Shown here in pieces: positions 35,083 to 43,358 of a stretch of 55,819 nt of DNA. Position numbers and translations under genes: made by a program. Under the pieces are notes generated by a model that saw only the letters and a program-made list of their open reading frames with translations, was not told the DNA's origin and searched no databases. The DNA lies in NCBI GenBank assembly GCA_023663085.1, contig JAMPIB010000020.1:1-55819 (forward strand). The letters are read 5' to 3'. How positions within the stretch are numbered: position 1 is the stretch's first letter; each line of letters begins with the position of its first letter. The stretch is from Ruminococcus sp. GTDB taxonomy: Bacteria; Bacillota; Clostridia; Lachnospirales; Lachnospiraceae.

Positions 35083-35691
35083 TTATAAAATAAATTTTAA
35101 CGCCGCTTTTAAGATTTCTTCCACGCTCATGGAATCCGCCGCCTCTACCTGTTTGACCGCCCGCAGAGCCTCCGTGCCCGAATAACCAAGCGCCGTCAGC
35201 GCTTCGATGGCTTCATTCCTGCTATTGCCGATATCTTCACCATCAAGCGATACCATGACATCCGCTTCACCGGATGATAGAACATCATCCAACGAAATCT
35301 TATCTTTCAGATCCAGAATGACCCTCTCCGCCGTCTTAGCGCCTACGCCGGGGGCTTTAGCTATCGCTTTGGCATCCCCGGAAACGATGGCAAAACGCAG
35401 TTCGTCCGCACTCATAACGGAAAGGATCGCCAGTCCGCCCTTGGGCCCGATGCCGTTTACCGTAATAAGCTTCTTGAAAATCTCCAGATCGTCCCTTGTT
35501 AAAAAGCCATATAACCAAAAAGCATCTTCCCTGACCAGCGTATAAGTATAGATCTTGACAAAACTGCCGATCCCTCCCACAGCATTTATTGTCCTTGCCG
35601 ATACTTTTACATTATAGCCGATCTGTCCCACTTCCAGTACCAGATTATCTTCTGCGATTTCTTCTATCGTCCCTTTCAAATAAGCGTACAT
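35083..35691 (-). CDS. ruvA: Holliday junction DNA-binding protein RuvA
   Basis: Tetrameric junction-binding protein, 202 residues. OB-fold N-terminus MYAYLKGTIEEI, two helix-hairpin-helix motifs (LITVNGIGPKGGLAIL and APGVGAKTAERVILDLKDK at about 71-125) and a C-terminal domain (about 150-202) that contacts RuvB. The ATG is 13 bases after GGAGG, a long spacing, but no better start is available. Upstream on the same strand is the Gx-transporter gene at a 72-base gap. Confidence 0.97.
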   Translation of the reverse strand: MYAYLKGTIEEIAEDNLVLEVGQIGYNVKVSARTINAVGGIGSFVKIYTYTLVREDAFWLYGFLTRDDLEIFKKLITVNGIGPKGGLAILSVMSADELRFAIVSGDAKAIAKAPGVGAKTAERVILDLKDKISLDDVLSSGEADVMVSLDGEDIGNSRNEAIEALTALGYSGTEALRAVKQVEAADSMSVEEILKAALKFIL

Positions 35692-35763
35692 ACGTTCCGC
35701 AATTCCTCCGTTTCCCTGTAAATAGCCGATATTCTATGAAAACTTCCCACAGCCGCGTTTGTC

Positions 35764-36267
35764 TTATGACATATGGGCGCGCAGACGTTCCACATAAGGC
35801 AGGATACGCGCACTCACGATACCGATGACAAATCCCGTAACAAGCCCCGCGATCAGCAGAAATGGCAGATAAAAGGCCGGTGCAAAAGTTTCTACGACCA
35901 GCATGGCCACCACGCTCTGTCCGATATTATGGAAAATACCGCCGCCGATACTGACTCCTGCGATGGAAAAACGTCCCGTCTTCCGCAGCAGACACATGAT
36001 CCCGAAACTGCAAAGCGCCCCCGATACAGCGTATAGTATCGAAGCCAGATTCCCGAACAAAAATCCTGTCAGCAGAATCCGCAGGCCATTCACCGTAAGC
36101 GCCTCCCTGCCGCCGTAAGTATAAAGCACTAAGACAACCGCCAGATTCGGCAGGCCCAGTTTCACACCGGGGATTCCTATGCCAAAAGGCAGAAGCGATT
36201 CTATATAGGACAATATCATGGATACCGCCAGTAAAAAACCAAGTACCACGGTCTTTTTTCTCATCAA
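35764..36267 (-). CDS. Gx transporter / heptaprenyl diphosphate synthase component I family membrane protein
   Basis: 167-residue integral membrane protein with five to six hydrophobic helices and repeated Gly-rich turns (PFGIGIPGVKLGLPNLAV near 27-44). It matches the family named heptaprenyl diphosphate synthase component I, better viewed as a small-substrate ECF-like membrane protein. Substrate unknown. Its start overlaps the stop of the NusG-domain-II gene by four bases. That two-gene pairing is common in Firmicutes and often lies near flavin or electron-transfer genes, but no such genes are next to it here. Confidence 0.85.
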   Translation of the reverse strand: MMRKKTVVLGFLLAVSMILSYIESLLPFGIGIPGVKLGLPNLAVVLVLYTYGGREALTVNGLRILLTGFLFGNLASILYAVSGALCSFGIMCLLRKTGRFSIAGVSIGGGIFHNIGQSVVAMLVVETFAPAFYLPFLLIAGLVTGFVIGIVSARILPYVERLRAHMS

Positions 36268-36830
36268 TATATCACTCCGTCGAGTTCATTTTCGCCGCTG
36301 TTATCTCCATTGCCGCCAATCGCTTTATCAGCAACAATTTCCACCACCACTTTATGCGGCAGGCAGATGATATTCTCCCCCGCTTTTGAAACCGGCGTAT
36401 GATGCACACAGATCTGATCCGGGCAGTCCGCCGCTATCACGCTGACTTCTCCTTCCCGGCACACCAGTATATTATAAGCCTCATAGCGTAAAGCCGCATT
36501 CTCCGTAAACGCCGCGCCTTCCTGTCCACTCTCCTGACTCCACTTCTCCCATGCTTCCGCTGACAGTTCCCGCACGATTCCGACTCCATCCTCTTTCGCA
36601 TCTTCCATGATGAGATAATATTTCTCCCCCGTTTCCGGAAGTAATATCTCCTCTATCTGCTCCCCATCACAGGAAATCCGCACATACTTCCCCGGCTCCC
36701 GGCCCAGATTCATAACCAGCCATATCACCAGAGCCGCAGCAGCCACTCCGATAATCAGCAGTATATCCGCCTTCGTCAGCAAACGCTTTTCTCCCGATTT
36801 CATCATACCACAATCGAACATATGTTTCAA
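36264..36830 (-). CDS. NusG domain II-containing membrane-anchored protein
   Basis: A single N-terminal membrane helix (LLIIGVAAAALVIWLVM) is followed by an extracytoplasmic domain of the NusG-domain-II family, ending with CPDQICVHHTPVSKAGENIICLPHK, the signature Cys/His region. Function unknown. The start is uncertain: TTG at 36830, ATGs at 36821, 36806 and 36803, or a TTG at about 36785 that has GGGAG eight bases upstream. The last option would put the promoter-like pair at 36802-36830 upstream of the gene rather than in it. It is coupled to the Gx-transporter gene. Confidence 0.85.
   Translation of the reverse strand: MKHMFDCGMMKSGEKRLLTKADILLIIGVAAAALVIWLVMNLGREPGKYVRISCDGEQIEEILLPETGEKYYLIMEDAKEDGVGIVRELSAEAWEKWSQESGQEGAAFTENAALRYEAYNILVCREGEVSVIAADCPDQICVHHTPVSKAGENIICLPHKVVVEIVADKAIGGNGDNSGENELDGVIY
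36802..36830 (-). promoter_or_regulatory. Promoter-like pair at the start of the NusG-domain gene
   Basis: Minus strand TTGAAA (36830-36825), exactly 17 bases, TATGAT (36807-36802). If used, translation would start at the downstream TTG near 36785. It could be chance within coding sequence. Confidence 0.4.
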
Positions 36831-36918
36831 CCCTGTTTCTCACATCTTCTCAACTTACAAGTTCCGGCAGTACGCCCGCGACCTCTGGCTGGAACCCCAG
36901 CACACTACTTCCGGCACA

Positions 36919-37854
36919 CTACCCTTCCAGCACCTGCATCCCCCGCAGCCTCTCATCCGTTATCTTCCCCATCACCTCTTCCAGATGATCCTGCAAAAAA
37001 TTACTCTCTGACTCCGATAACCCCTGCGCATGCAGTTCCTGCACGATAACATTGCAAATGGCTTCTATGATGAGCACTCTGTCCTCCATCTTCTCCGTCT
37101 GATAAAAGAGCGCTGTCATATCCCCGATCTCAAAGCAGGTGCCAAGTTCTCTTATCCCTCTGTGCATCCATTTTATAAAAGGCGCATAGCGGCGGTTGAG
37201 CAGATACACCAGTTCCATACACTCTTTGATAAATTCCTGCAAAAAAAGCTCCGCAGCCACCCGTTCTCCCCGCAGCATGGCTCTGGCATAATTATACTGC
37301 CCCGCCCGCGACATCCCGGCCATACGCGCCGCAATTTTCTTAATCCTCACATCCTCCGGATAATAGGCAAGCAGGCCGTTTCTGATCTGTGTAAAAAGTC
37401 CCTGACGGTCTTCAAAGACTTCCCCGTTGGTTGCCGTCGCCAGATCCTCATCCCGCAGACGAAGCCATTCCATAAGCGAAGCCGGTACATGATCGATGCC
37501 CAAAAGACCGTAATAAAAATCTTCTATACATAAAACCCCGACCCTGCCGCCGCCCGTTTTTTCCGTAACGCGCGCAGGAAAACCCATAAATTCCCGCGGC
37601 ATGGCGTCATAGGCATTTTGCAGTTCCTTGCCGAAACGTTCATAGGTTTCTTTTCTGAGCCAGACACAAAAAGAAGGGCCATAATCATGGTCCCTTGAAA
37701 ATTCATCATCAAAACCGAAACATTCCGAGCCGCGTCCGACCAAACCTGCGGCAAATTCACCCGCTAAGCCGGGAAACTGCGCCAGCATTTTTCTTCCGTA
37801 GGCTTCATAATATTTTCTTGACAGTTCCAGTCCTTTCATGTTTTCTTTTCCCAT
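36919..37854 (-). CDS. DUF4037 domain-containing nucleotidyltransferase-like protein
   Basis: 311 residues, DUF4037 family. The N-terminal part carries a polymerase-beta-type nucleotidyltransferase pattern: a GRGSECFGFDDEFSRDHDYG stretch at about 39-58, with Gly-Ser followed by Asp residues that could bind metal. The remainder is helical. Function is unknown; such folds transfer nucleotides to proteins, antibiotics or RNA. Start ATG at 37854 follows AGGAAA; an ATG five codons later is possible. It is placed directly after a TPR gene, an arrangement seen in several Clostridia. Confidence 0.85.
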   Translation of the reverse strand: MGKENMKGLELSRKYYEAYGRKMLAQFPGLAGEFAAGLVGRGSECFGFDDEFSRDHDYGPSFCVWLRKETYERFGKELQNAYDAMPREFMGFPARVTEKTGGGRVGVLCIEDFYYGLLGIDHVPASLMEWLRLRDEDLATATNGEVFEDRQGLFTQIRNGLLAYYPEDVRIKKIAARMAGMSRAGQYNYARAMLRGERVAAELFLQEFIKECMELVYLLNRRYAPFIKWMHRGIRELGTCFEIGDMTALFYQTEKMEDRVLIIEAICNVIVQELHAQGLSESESNFLQDHLEEVMGKITDERLRGMQVLEG

Positions 37855-37929
37855 TCCCAGTTTCCTGATCTTATGAATTTACCTCGTATCCTGCTTTTGC
37901 CTCCTGCCTGATATCCTGTATCGCTCTCT

Positions 37930-38808
37930 TTATCGGTCCTGCGGTCCTTCCGCGGCGGTCTTTTCTTTGATCTGTTCCGCGCTTTGCAGATAAGCCTGCT
38001 GTTTCTGCGTTTGGCCAAGAAGCCCGCAGACGGCCGCGCAGTTTTCGCACAAAACAGCATAACTCATATTCCGGCCAAAATGCTTCTCCACTTCCTGTAA
38101 GGCTTTCTCATAGGCCGCCAGCGCCTTCCCATATTCCTGCATATGATACCAGGCTTCTCCGATCCCTGCCAGTGCGCCGCTGTAATGCGCGTCTGTCGCT
38201 TCTTCATTTTGTTCAAATAAGGCAACGGCCCGTTCCAGAAGTTCCCGCGCTTTCTGATGCTCGGACATCTTAAAACACAACAGCCCCATATTCGTCAAGG
38301 TAGTGGCCGTTTCCATTGCCCCGCCTTCTATTTTTTCAATAATGGCGAGCGCTTTCTGTGCACAGGCATAAGCCTCTTCGTTGCGCTCCATTTTTTCCAA
38401 CAGGATGCTCATATTATTATACAGGCCCGCATAACGGTAATCCTCCGGCGGGATCAGTCTCTCGTAAATACGCAGGGCCTGTTCATAATATACATAAGCC
38501 TGTTTATAGTCCCCTGCCGCCCGATAAGCCGTCGCCGTATTAAGGAGCGTGGTCGCAAAGTGTTCCGATCCATCAAGCTGCAGTTCTTCCATCAGGAGCA
38601 GTACATCTTCCGCCGCGTCATATGCTTTCTTAAAAGCAGAGATACTCCTGTAAAAGCCGATCATTTCATTGCAGATGGTGATATAGGCACCGTAATCCTC
38701 TTCTTCTTTTGCCTGCTCCAAAGACGCGCACAGAAACGGATCGACCTTGTCAATCTCGTTCCCGGCAAAAAAACTATCCAGTTTGGCAAAAAAAGCATTT
38801 ACATCCAT
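37930..38808 (-). CDS. Tetratricopeptide repeat protein
   Basis: 292 residues made largely of TPR helical pairs. At least five repeats can be picked out from about residue 85 to 265, each with the A-x-x-x-Y/G-x-x-x-A pattern, such as AAGDYKQAYVYYEQALRIYE and MQEYGKALAAYEKALQEVE. No signal peptide or membrane helix, so it is a cytosolic scaffold. AAGGAA six bases before the ATG sets the start. It is between hflC and the DUF4037 gene; a role as partner of the DUF4037 protein is an inference from adjacency. Confidence 0.9.
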   Translation of the reverse strand: MDVNAFFAKLDSFFAGNEIDKVDPFLCASLEQAKEEEDYGAYITICNEMIGFYRSISAFKKAYDAAEDVLLLMEELQLDGSEHFATTLLNTATAYRAAGDYKQAYVYYEQALRIYERLIPPEDYRYAGLYNNMSILLEKMERNEEAYACAQKALAIIEKIEGGAMETATTLTNMGLLCFKMSEHQKARELLERAVALFEQNEEATDAHYSGALAGIGEAWYHMQEYGKALAAYEKALQEVEKHFGRNMSYAVLCENCAAVCGLLGQTQKQQAYLQSAEQIKEKTAAEGPQDR

Positions 38809-38840
38809 AGCCGTTCCTTCCCTGCAAGTATCAAAAAATA

Positions 38841-39881
38841 TCAGTACTGCCCGTTAAAGATCTGGGCGATCGGCGAATCGTCGGATAAGATAATGGTCTT
38901 ATTATCTCCTGTTATACTGTTTTCCAGCGCGTCCAAGGCTCTGACAAAGGAGTAAAAATCTGTTTTTTCCGGATCAGAGTAGGCATCGGAAAGGATTCTC
39001 ATATATTCCGCCTCGCCTTCGGCGATGATGGCTTCTGCCTGCGCCTCGGCGTCAGAGATCATGATGGCGACTTCCTTATCCGTTGTATTTTCAATCATCT
39101 TGGCCTGTGATGCGCCCTCCGCCGTATATTGTGCGGCAATATTCTCTCTCTCGGAGATCATACGGGTATATACAGCCTGTTTATTGTCATCCGGCAGATC
39201 GAGTTTCTTCACCTCAACCGTCACAATTTCGATGCCGTACTGATCTTCCACATGATTGATCTGCTCCATGATCTTTTCTGTCAAAGAAGTAATTTCGATG
39301 ACCTCTTTCTCTGTCGGAAGTTCCAGATCGTTATTGACAACATCGCTCTCCGTCTGTTCCACGGTAATGGTCATCTTACCGTCACGGCTCATGATGACTT
39401 CATCCTGTTTCATATTGGAAATGGTGTTTTTTGTCGCGTTATATACGATCGTATCAATACGTCTCTCCGCATTGGAAACGGAACAGCTCAACGTCTGCGC
39501 AAATTTTAAGGGATCGGTGATCTGCCATAAAACATAGCTGTCCACGATCATCGACTTTTTATCCGAGGTAATGACATCAGAAGCCGGCAGATCGTATAAG
39601 AGCAGTTCGTTGGGTATCGTATCCACGGATTCCACAAAAGGTATCTTAAAGCTTAATCCCGCAGTCGAGATAACGCGCTGTACGCGGCCGAACTGACGGA
39701 TCAGCTTATACTGGTCTTCTCTGGTCACGACCATAGCGTTAAGACCGACAATGATGATGAGTGCCAGCAGGATGATAATGATCGGGCTTTTCGATCTTTT
39801 CTTTTTCGGAGCGCCTTTTTTCGAGCCATCGGAATTGAATCTTTCATATTCCACATTTGACTGATTTTCATTTCCCATCAT
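38841..39881 (-). CDS. hflC: HflC-like SPFH/prohibitin family membrane protein
   Basis: SPFH-domain protein that with HflK forms a membrane cage around FtsH protease in E. coli. A charged N-terminal tail with KKKRSKS, one membrane helix at about 35-52, then the SPFH domain (VTREDQYKLIRQFGRVQRVI onward is the conserved entry) and a long Ala/Glu-rich helix near 230-300. Length 346. The ATG at 39881 has GGAGGAG five bases upstream, made from the end of hflK, and follows the hflK TAA by one base. Frames further upstream lie within hflK. Confidence 0.9.
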   Translation of the reverse strand: MMGNENQSNVEYERFNSDGSKKGAPKKKRSKSPIIIILLALIIIVGLNAMVVTREDQYKLIRQFGRVQRVISTAGLSFKIPFVESVDTIPNELLLYDLPASDVITSDKKSMIVDSYVLWQITDPLKFAQTLSCSVSNAERRIDTIVYNATKNTISNMKQDEVIMSRDGKMTITVEQTESDVVNNDLELPTEKEVIEITSLTEKIMEQINHVEDQYGIEIVTVEVKKLDLPDDNKQAVYTRMISERENIAAQYTAEGASQAKMIENTTDKEVAIMISDAEAQAEAIIAEGEAEYMRILSDAYSDPEKTDFYSFVRALDALENSITGDNKTIILSDDSPIAQIFNGQY

Positions 39882-39882
39882 G

Positions 39883-40926
39883 TTACTCCTCCTCCCCGTC
39901 TTCACCCGCATTGCTTCTGTTATTGTTATTGCTGTCTGTACCGTTATCGTTTACAGAAGAGGCTTCGTCAGTCACAAAACTGTCAAGCGGCAATACGGTG
40001 CTTGTCGTACCGTCCGAACTCTGGATCACGACTTTCACGCCCGGCAGAATATTTTCCATCGCCTCATAGAACATTCTCTTCTTCGTCACTTCGGGGTATT
40101 TGATATATTCCGCATACATGGAATTGAATCTGGCTACCTGTCCGTTGGCCTCGTTGATACGCTCCTGCTTGGCTGCCTCCGCATTCTGTAAGATCTCATC
40201 GGATTTCGCCTCGGCATTCGGAATCTGCTCGTTACGGTATTTGTTGGCATTATTTAAGGCCGTCTCCTTGCCCTGTTTTGCCGTCTCTACTTCCTTGAAG
40301 GCATTGCTTACCTCTTCTGTCGGCGGCTCCGCATCCTGTATCGTTATATTGACAAGCTGCAGCCCGATATCGTAAGACTCTAATTTTTCCAGGATCATCT
40401 GCGTGATATTGGCCTGTATCTCATTCTTGCCGGTCGTCAGTACACTGTCTACCGTATAGGAACCAATGGTTGTACGGATACAGTTCTGGGCGATATTTTT
40501 AAGGATTTCCACGGGATCTTCCGACGCATACAGCGCTTTCACCGGATCCGTCACGCGGTATGCCGCATAAAAGTCCACATTGATGAAATTATAATCCGAG
40601 GTGATCATCATCGTATCGTCCGTCGCGGTCATGTTCTCGCTCTCTAACGTATAGCCAATGGTGAATCCCTGGATCGTCGTATTCACCTTAGTGACCGTCT
40701 GGATAAACGGTATCTTAAAATGCAGGCCCGGCATCGTGACCGCTCTGGGCGAGCCAAACGTACATACCACCGCCTGTTCCTCCTCCTGGATCGTATAATA
40801 AGAATTTCCTGCAAGGAATAACAGCACAATGACTGCGATCACGATCTTTGCAGCCAGCGATGCCCTTCCTTTATTCATGGATGGCGCTTTATTGATCTCA
40901 GGCCCTTTTTGTCTTGTAGTGAACAT
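39883..40926 (-). CDS. hflK: HflK-like SPFH/prohibitin family membrane protein
   Basis: Partner of HflC, 347 residues. A single membrane helix at about 28-46 (LAAKIVIAVIVLLFLAG), the SPFH domain beginning near EEEQAVVCTFGSPRAV, and an extended helical region with many Ala/Glu/Asn residues. An Asn-rich tail (NNNNRSNAGEDGEEE) closes the protein. The ATG at 40926 has AGGAGG five bases upstream; the 22 earlier open codons are unlikely. It heads the hflK-hflC-TPR-DUF4037 run and has a promoter in the divergent gap. Confidence 0.9.
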   Translation of the reverse strand: MFTTRQKGPEINKAPSMNKGRASLAAKIVIAVIVLLFLAGNSYYTIQEEEQAVVCTFGSPRAVTMPGLHFKIPFIQTVTKVNTTIQGFTIGYTLESENMTATDDTMMITSDYNFINVDFYAAYRVTDPVKALYASEDPVEILKNIAQNCIRTTIGSYTVDSVLTTGKNEIQANITQMILEKLESYDIGLQLVNITIQDAEPPTEEVSNAFKEVETAKQGKETALNNANKYRNEQIPNAEAKSDEILQNAEAAKQERINEANGQVARFNSMYAEYIKYPEVTKKRMFYEAMENILPGVKVVIQSSDGTTSTVLPLDSFVTDEASSVNDNGTDSNNNNRSNAGEDGEEE

Positions 40927-41000
40927 TTCTTCCTCCTTAAATCTATTTTTTATTTTCTTTTTTATCCCGTACTCTGTTTTTTTATTCTGCACACTATGTT

Positions 41001-41030
41001 ATTATATAACAAACGGATAGGAAACACCAA
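41001..41030 (-). promoter_or_regulatory. Promoter of hflKC, leftward
   Basis: Minus strand TTGGTG (41030-41025), 18 bases, perfect TATAAT (41006-41001), about 75 bases before the hflK ATG. The -35 lies within the palindrome at 41026-41042. Confidence 0.6.
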
Positions 41031-41042
41031 TAAAAAATTGGT
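41026..41042. repeat. Palindrome ACCAAT-AAAAA-ATTGGT between divergent promoters
   Basis: Perfect six-base arms around an A5 spacer. Its right arm is part of the -35 (TTGGTA) of the rightward promoter and its left arm is part of the -35 (TTGGTG) of the leftward promoter, so one bound protein could affect both genes. No regulator gene is adjacent. Confidence 0.65.
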
Positions 41043-41066
41043 AAACTTTGTACGACAGTATATAAA
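41038..41066 (+). promoter_or_regulatory. Promoter of the histidine phosphatase gene, rightward
   Basis: TTGGTA (41038-41043), 17 bases, TATAAA (41061-41066), about 45 bases before the ATG at 41112. Moderate match, in a short AT-rich gap that needs a rightward promoter. Confidence 0.55.
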
Positions 41067-41111
41067 CATCAATTTACAAATATAAAAAAACGATAAAACG
41101 GAGGATATATC

Positions 41112-41843
41112 ATGAGGATCATATTTATCAGACACGGCGATCCCGATTATGAAAATGACGCCTTAACAAAAAAAGGCATCCGGGAAGCCGGATTATTGGC
41201 CAAAAGAGTGGCAACATGGGAAGATATCACAGCCATCTACTGCTCGCCTTTAGGACGGGCCAGAGAAACCGCCTCTTACTCTTTAGAAGTTCTGGGCCGG
41301 GAGGCCGTCATCTATCCCTGGTTAAGGGAATTTGACTACAGGATTGACGATCCTCTCACGGGCAGACACGGTGTTCCCTGGGATTTTATGCCGCAGTACT
41401 GGACGCAGATCGGGCAGATGTATGATAAAGATGACTGGAAAAAGACGGATATCTATCGTTCCAACCCGGAACTGATCCCGGCTTACGATAATGTCTGCAC
41501 GAATCTGGATGATATTTTACGCGGATACGGTTACAACAGATATCACAATTACTATCAGACTACACATACAAAGACTCCGGACAAGCCGGAGCCTACGCTC
41601 GTATTTTTCTGTCATCTCGGTGTTACCTGTGTCATGATGAGCCATCTGCTGGGTATCTCGCCGGTGCTCCTCTTTCATGGTTTTTATCTGGCGCCGACTT
41701 CTGTAACCATTCTGGCCGCCGAAGAACGGATTCCCGGCAATGCCATATTCCGTACGCAGGTCATGGGCGATACCAGACATCTGCACGATGGCGGCGAACC
41801 GGTTTCCGCGGCCGGTTATTTTACCATGCCGTTTGGCGGGTAA
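41112..41843 (+). CDS. Histidine phosphatase (phosphoglycerate mutase-like) family protein
   Basis: 243 residues. The phosphohistidine motif is RHGDPDYENDALTKKGIREA, with H at residue 8, followed by an arginine-bearing SPLGRARETA region (about 39-48) and the second catalytic His in FFCHLGVTCVMMSH near 175. This is a cytosolic phosphomonoesterase; the substrate is not predictable. GGAGG is seven bases before the ATG. It stands alone on the plus strand between the divergent hflK and convergent trpS genes. Confidence 0.9.
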   Translation: MRIIFIRHGDPDYENDALTKKGIREAGLLAKRVATWEDITAIYCSPLGRARETASYSLEVLGREAVIYPWLREFDYRIDDPLTGRHGVPWDFMPQYWTQIGQMYDKDDWKKTDIYRSNPELIPAYDNVCTNLDDILRGYGYNRYHNYYQTTHTKTPDKPEPTLVFFCHLGVTCVMMSHLLGISPVLLFHGFYLAPTSVTILAAEERIPGNAIFRTQVMGDTRHLHDGGEPVSAAGYFTMPFGG

Positions 41844-41854
41844 ATTTTTACCCG
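41837..41854. terminator. Palindrome at convergent gene ends (possible bidirectional terminator)
   Basis: CGGGTAAA-TT-TTTACCCG, a perfect eight-base stem that includes the phosphatase stop codon. The following T-run is weak on both strands (TTCTAA on the plus). It lies between the convergent phosphatase and trpS genes. Confidence 0.5.
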
Positions 41855-41887
41855 TTCTAAACTGTCTGCTCAGCCTGCGCTTTGCTT

Positions 41888-42898
41888 TCAGTGGATTTTT
41901 TCCGGAAAACCGACTTTTTTCTGTACTTTGCGCAATGTCTTGCCTGCATAGTAACCGGCTTTCTCCGCATTGGACTTGATAACGCCGTCTATGTAGGCTT
42001 TATCTTTCTCCAGTTCGGCGAACCGCTCCTGTAAAGGCTTTAAGATGCTGACGACAGATTCGCCGACTGCCAGCTTGAAATCGCCGTAGCCCTTGCCTTC
42101 GAACTCCTGTTCTGTTTCCTGCGGCGTTTTGCCCGTGCAGGCGCAATAGATATCAATTAAGTTCCGGATACCCGGCTGTCCTTCACTATAACGTACACAG
42201 CCTTCCGAATCGGTCACGGCGCGTTTGAATTTGCGGATGATGGTATCCGTATCGTCCATCAGATAAATGCTCGCGTTCGGATTCTCATCGGATTTGGACA
42301 TCTTTTTATCCGGATTCTGGAGTGATTTGATACTGGCGCCCGATTCCGCCTTACCGATATAAGGCTCCGGGACTGTAAATACATCCCCGTAAATGGCGTT
42401 AAAACGCTGGGCGATATCTCTTGTGATCTCCAGATGCTGCGTCTGATCTTTGCCGACCGGTACGACATCCGCCTGATACAGCAGGATATCCGCCGCCATC
42501 AGTACCGGATAGGTAAATAACCCGGCATTGATATTATCCGCATGCTTCGCCGCCTTATCTTTATACTGCGTCATACGGTTCAGTTCACCCATATACGTAA
42601 AACAGTTTAAGATCCACGCCAATTCCGCATGCCCGGACACGTGGGACTGATAATAAATACAGTTTTTCTCAGGATCGAGTCCCGCCGCGATATATAATGT
42701 GAGCAGACTCCTCGCGCGCCTGCGTAATTCCGTCGGATCCTGTCTGATTGTAATGGAATGCAGATCGACCACTGAATAAAAACACTGATACTCGTCGCTG
42801 AGCGTCAGCCAGTTCTTTAAAGCCCCCAGGTAATTGCCCAGCGTCAGATTCCCTGTCGCCTGCATACCACTGAATAATACTTTTTTACCATCTATCAT
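41888..42898 (-). CDS. trpS: Tryptophanyl-tRNA synthetase
   Basis: Class Ic aminoacyl-tRNA synthetase, 336 residues, standard bacterial length. The HIGH-equivalent is in GNLTLGNYLGALKN (about 16-29), the KMSKS loop is intact in DKKMSKSDENPNA near 200, and the Trp-binding VPVGKDQTQHLE segment lies near 147. GGGAGG nine bases before the ATG sets the start. A consensus promoter is 29 bases upstream of the ATG. No T-box is visible: the leader is too short for one. Confidence 0.98.
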   Translation of the reverse strand: MIDGKKVLFSGMQATGNLTLGNYLGALKNWLTLSDEYQCFYSVVDLHSITIRQDPTELRRRARSLLTLYIAAGLDPEKNCIYYQSHVSGHAELAWILNCFTYMGELNRMTQYKDKAAKHADNINAGLFTYPVLMAADILLYQADVVPVGKDQTQHLEITRDIAQRFNAIYGDVFTVPEPYIGKAESGASIKSLQNPDKKMSKSDENPNASIYLMDDTDTIIRKFKRAVTDSEGCVRYSEGQPGIRNLIDIYCACTGKTPQETEQEFEGKGYGDFKLAVGESVVSILKPLQERFAELEKDKAYIDGVIKSNAEKAGYYAGKTLRKVQKKVGFPEKIH

Positions 42899-42926
42899 GA
42901 TCTTACGCCTCCCTTATCCAATGATT

Positions 42927-42955
42927 AGTTTATCACCGCCCTCTTCATTCGTCAA
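42927..42955 (-). promoter_or_regulatory. Sigma-A promoter of trpS
   Basis: Minus strand TTGACG (42955-42950), 17 bases, TAAACT (42932-42927), close to the trpS ATG. It leaves a leader of only about 20 bases. Confidence 0.7.
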
Positions 42956-43001
42956 CCAAAAGCGCGCGGGGACGATTCCTGCCGGCAAGGCATAGCAGTA
43001 A

Positions 43002-43031
43002 AAGGGCATCCGCGTTCCCGCGAATGCCCTT
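43002..43031 (-). terminator. Terminator of the small Cys-rich gene
   Basis: Minus strand AAGGGCAT-t-CGCG-GGAA-CGCG-g-ATGCCCTT followed by TTAC: a 12-pair stem with one internal mismatch, 11 bases past the stop codon at 43042. The T-run is short. Confidence 0.7.
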
Positions 43032-43041
43032 ATGCCTATCG

Positions 43042-43296
43042 TTACTGATCGCTATTCTCTTCACAACCGCAGGTTTCTCTTTCTGCAAACGGTCTTGCCT
43101 CAAATCTCGGCTCGAATCTGGACTCGTTAAAATCATTAAAGTCACAGTCATCGTTACGGCCGCGGCCGAAATTAGTCTCACGTCCGTTTCCACAGCCGCA
43201 GCTGCTCTCATTCTCCTGCGGGCAGGAGCCATTATTTCCCTGCCTGCCGCCGGAATTGCCGAGTAAACAGAATAATAAAATGATCCAAGCGTTCAT
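43042..43296 (-). CDS. Small Cys/Gly/Asn/Arg-rich protein of unknown function
   Basis: 84 residues with a hydrophobic N-terminus (WIILLFCLL, about 4-12) that could be a membrane anchor or uncleaved signal. The rest is low complexity, rich in Gly, Asn, Arg, Asp, Glu and Cys. Cysteines are at 10, 25, 33, 35, 51, 76 and 78, with two CGC pairs (33-35 and 76-78), and there is a RFEPRFEARPF repeat-like segment. AGGAGAGG lies 11 bases before the ATG and a hairpin terminator follows, so it looks like a genuine single-gene unit. I know of no assigned function; metal binding or a spore/envelope role are guesses. Confidence 0.7.
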   Translation of the reverse strand: MNAWIILLFCLLGNSGGRQGNNGSCPQENESSCGCGNGRETNFGRGRNDDCDFNDFNESRFEPRFEARPFAERETCGCEENSDQ

Positions 43297-43358
43297 AAAA
43301 CAGTTTCCTCTCCTTTTCTCTAGGATATTCTATGCAAAAAGGAGTTTTCTGCTACTCG

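Noticed and set aside
38257-38955. A 232-residue plus-strand frame across the TPR gene and hflC end
   Set aside because: Antisense to two well-supported genes, no ribosome site, no motif.
42899-43001. T-box leader before trpS
   Set aside because: The promoter leaves a leader of about 20 bases, too short for a T-box; no AGGGUGGNACCGCG-like motif seen.
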